In this document: positions 63,315-64,000 of the stretch, piece by piece
Position numbering within the stretch: position 1 is the stretch's first letter
Layout: each line of letters begins with the position of its first letter
NCBI RefSeq assembly: GCF_900116065.1
Contig: NZ_FOZV01000001.1
Span: 124,001-188,000, forward strand
Direction: 5' to 3'
From: Brevundimonas viscosa
GTDB taxonomy: Bacteria > Pseudomonadota > Alphaproteobacteria > Caulobacterales > Caulobacteraceae
Length of the DNA stretch: 64,000 bases
Position numbers and translations under genes: made by a program
Notes under the pieces: model-generated
The model's input: the letters and a program-made list of their open reading frames with translations, nothing else
What the model was told of the DNA's origin: nothing
Databases searched by the model: none

Positions 63315-64000
<686 letters not shown>

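Overview
This is a GC-rich (about 70%) chromosomal segment from an alphaproteobacterium of the Caulobacterales, most like Brevundimonas, Caulobacter or Phenylobacterium. The evidence is the DnaA sequence (P-loop GPYGYGKTHLL and a C-terminus like that of Caulobacter), the rpsT-dnaA-dnaN-recF-gyrB block on one strand, GANTC (CcrM-type) sites packed against the dnaA promoter, a two-gene class Ia ribonucleotide reductase, and many secreted or TonB-linked envelope genes. It is almost fully coding. I see no prophage, transposase, integrase or CRISPR array. Genus and species are inference.

Layout. 1-4.1 kb: PhaR (PHA regulator) with a translationally coupled small gene, a TrhA/hemolysin III membrane protein, and a PstS-type phosphate-binding lipoprotein. 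4.2-9.8 kb: a branched-chain 2-oxoacid dehydrogenase operon (E1alpha, a 29-residue membrane microprotein, E1beta, E2, E3), divergent from an Lrp/AsnC regulator at 9.9 kb. 10-16 kb: single metabolic genes (beta-propeller, pirin, two alpha/beta hydrolases, LLM flavoprotein). 16-19.3 kb: the ribosome/membrane-insertion cluster rpmH-rnpA-yidC-engB. 19.4-23.7 kb: TVP38 protein, sensor kinase, coiled-coil protein and a cytochrome b/molybdopterin oxidoreductase pair. nrdB (23.7 kb) and nrdA (33 kb) lie apart on opposite strands, each behind a pair of NrdR-like boxes 31 bp apart; between them are a GST, a MASE1 hybrid kinase, a nucleotidyltransferase/metallophosphoesterase pair, VanZ, and a PAP2 phosphatase followed by a manganese-riboswitch-like element and a TMEM165/GDT1 Mn exporter. 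35-46.7 kb: LpxR-like protein, gamma-glutamyltransferase, tRNA-Arg(ACG), an ArsR/SRPBCC/DUF1801 operon, a TonB receptor/YfiR/hybrid kinase operon and an orphan C5 DNA methyltransferase. 46.7-54 kb: gyrB, recF, dnaN, dnaA, rpsT. 54.2-58.6 kb: a likely stress or carbohydrate module (SRPBCC, formaldehyde-type alcohol dehydrogenase, two small proteins, GH65-like hydrolase). 58.6-64 kb: enoyl-CoA hydratase, DUF1697, mutM, an OPT transporter and the start of typA/bipA.

The most unusual signal is a family of six intergenic elements (near 4.2, 35.9, 50.5, 51.9, 60.0 and 61.0 kb). Each has two inverted arms built of heptamers, roughly YYRGGKN, repeated with a strict 7-nt period. The heptamer sequence differs between loci while period and geometry are kept. 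In five of six the higher-coordinate arm runs into the stop codon of a minus-strand gene. A second, different family of palindromic repeats (CCCCCTCCACC...GGGGGAGGA type) lies inside the linkers of the E2 gene in frame and directly in front of rnpA, where it supplies the ribosome-binding site.
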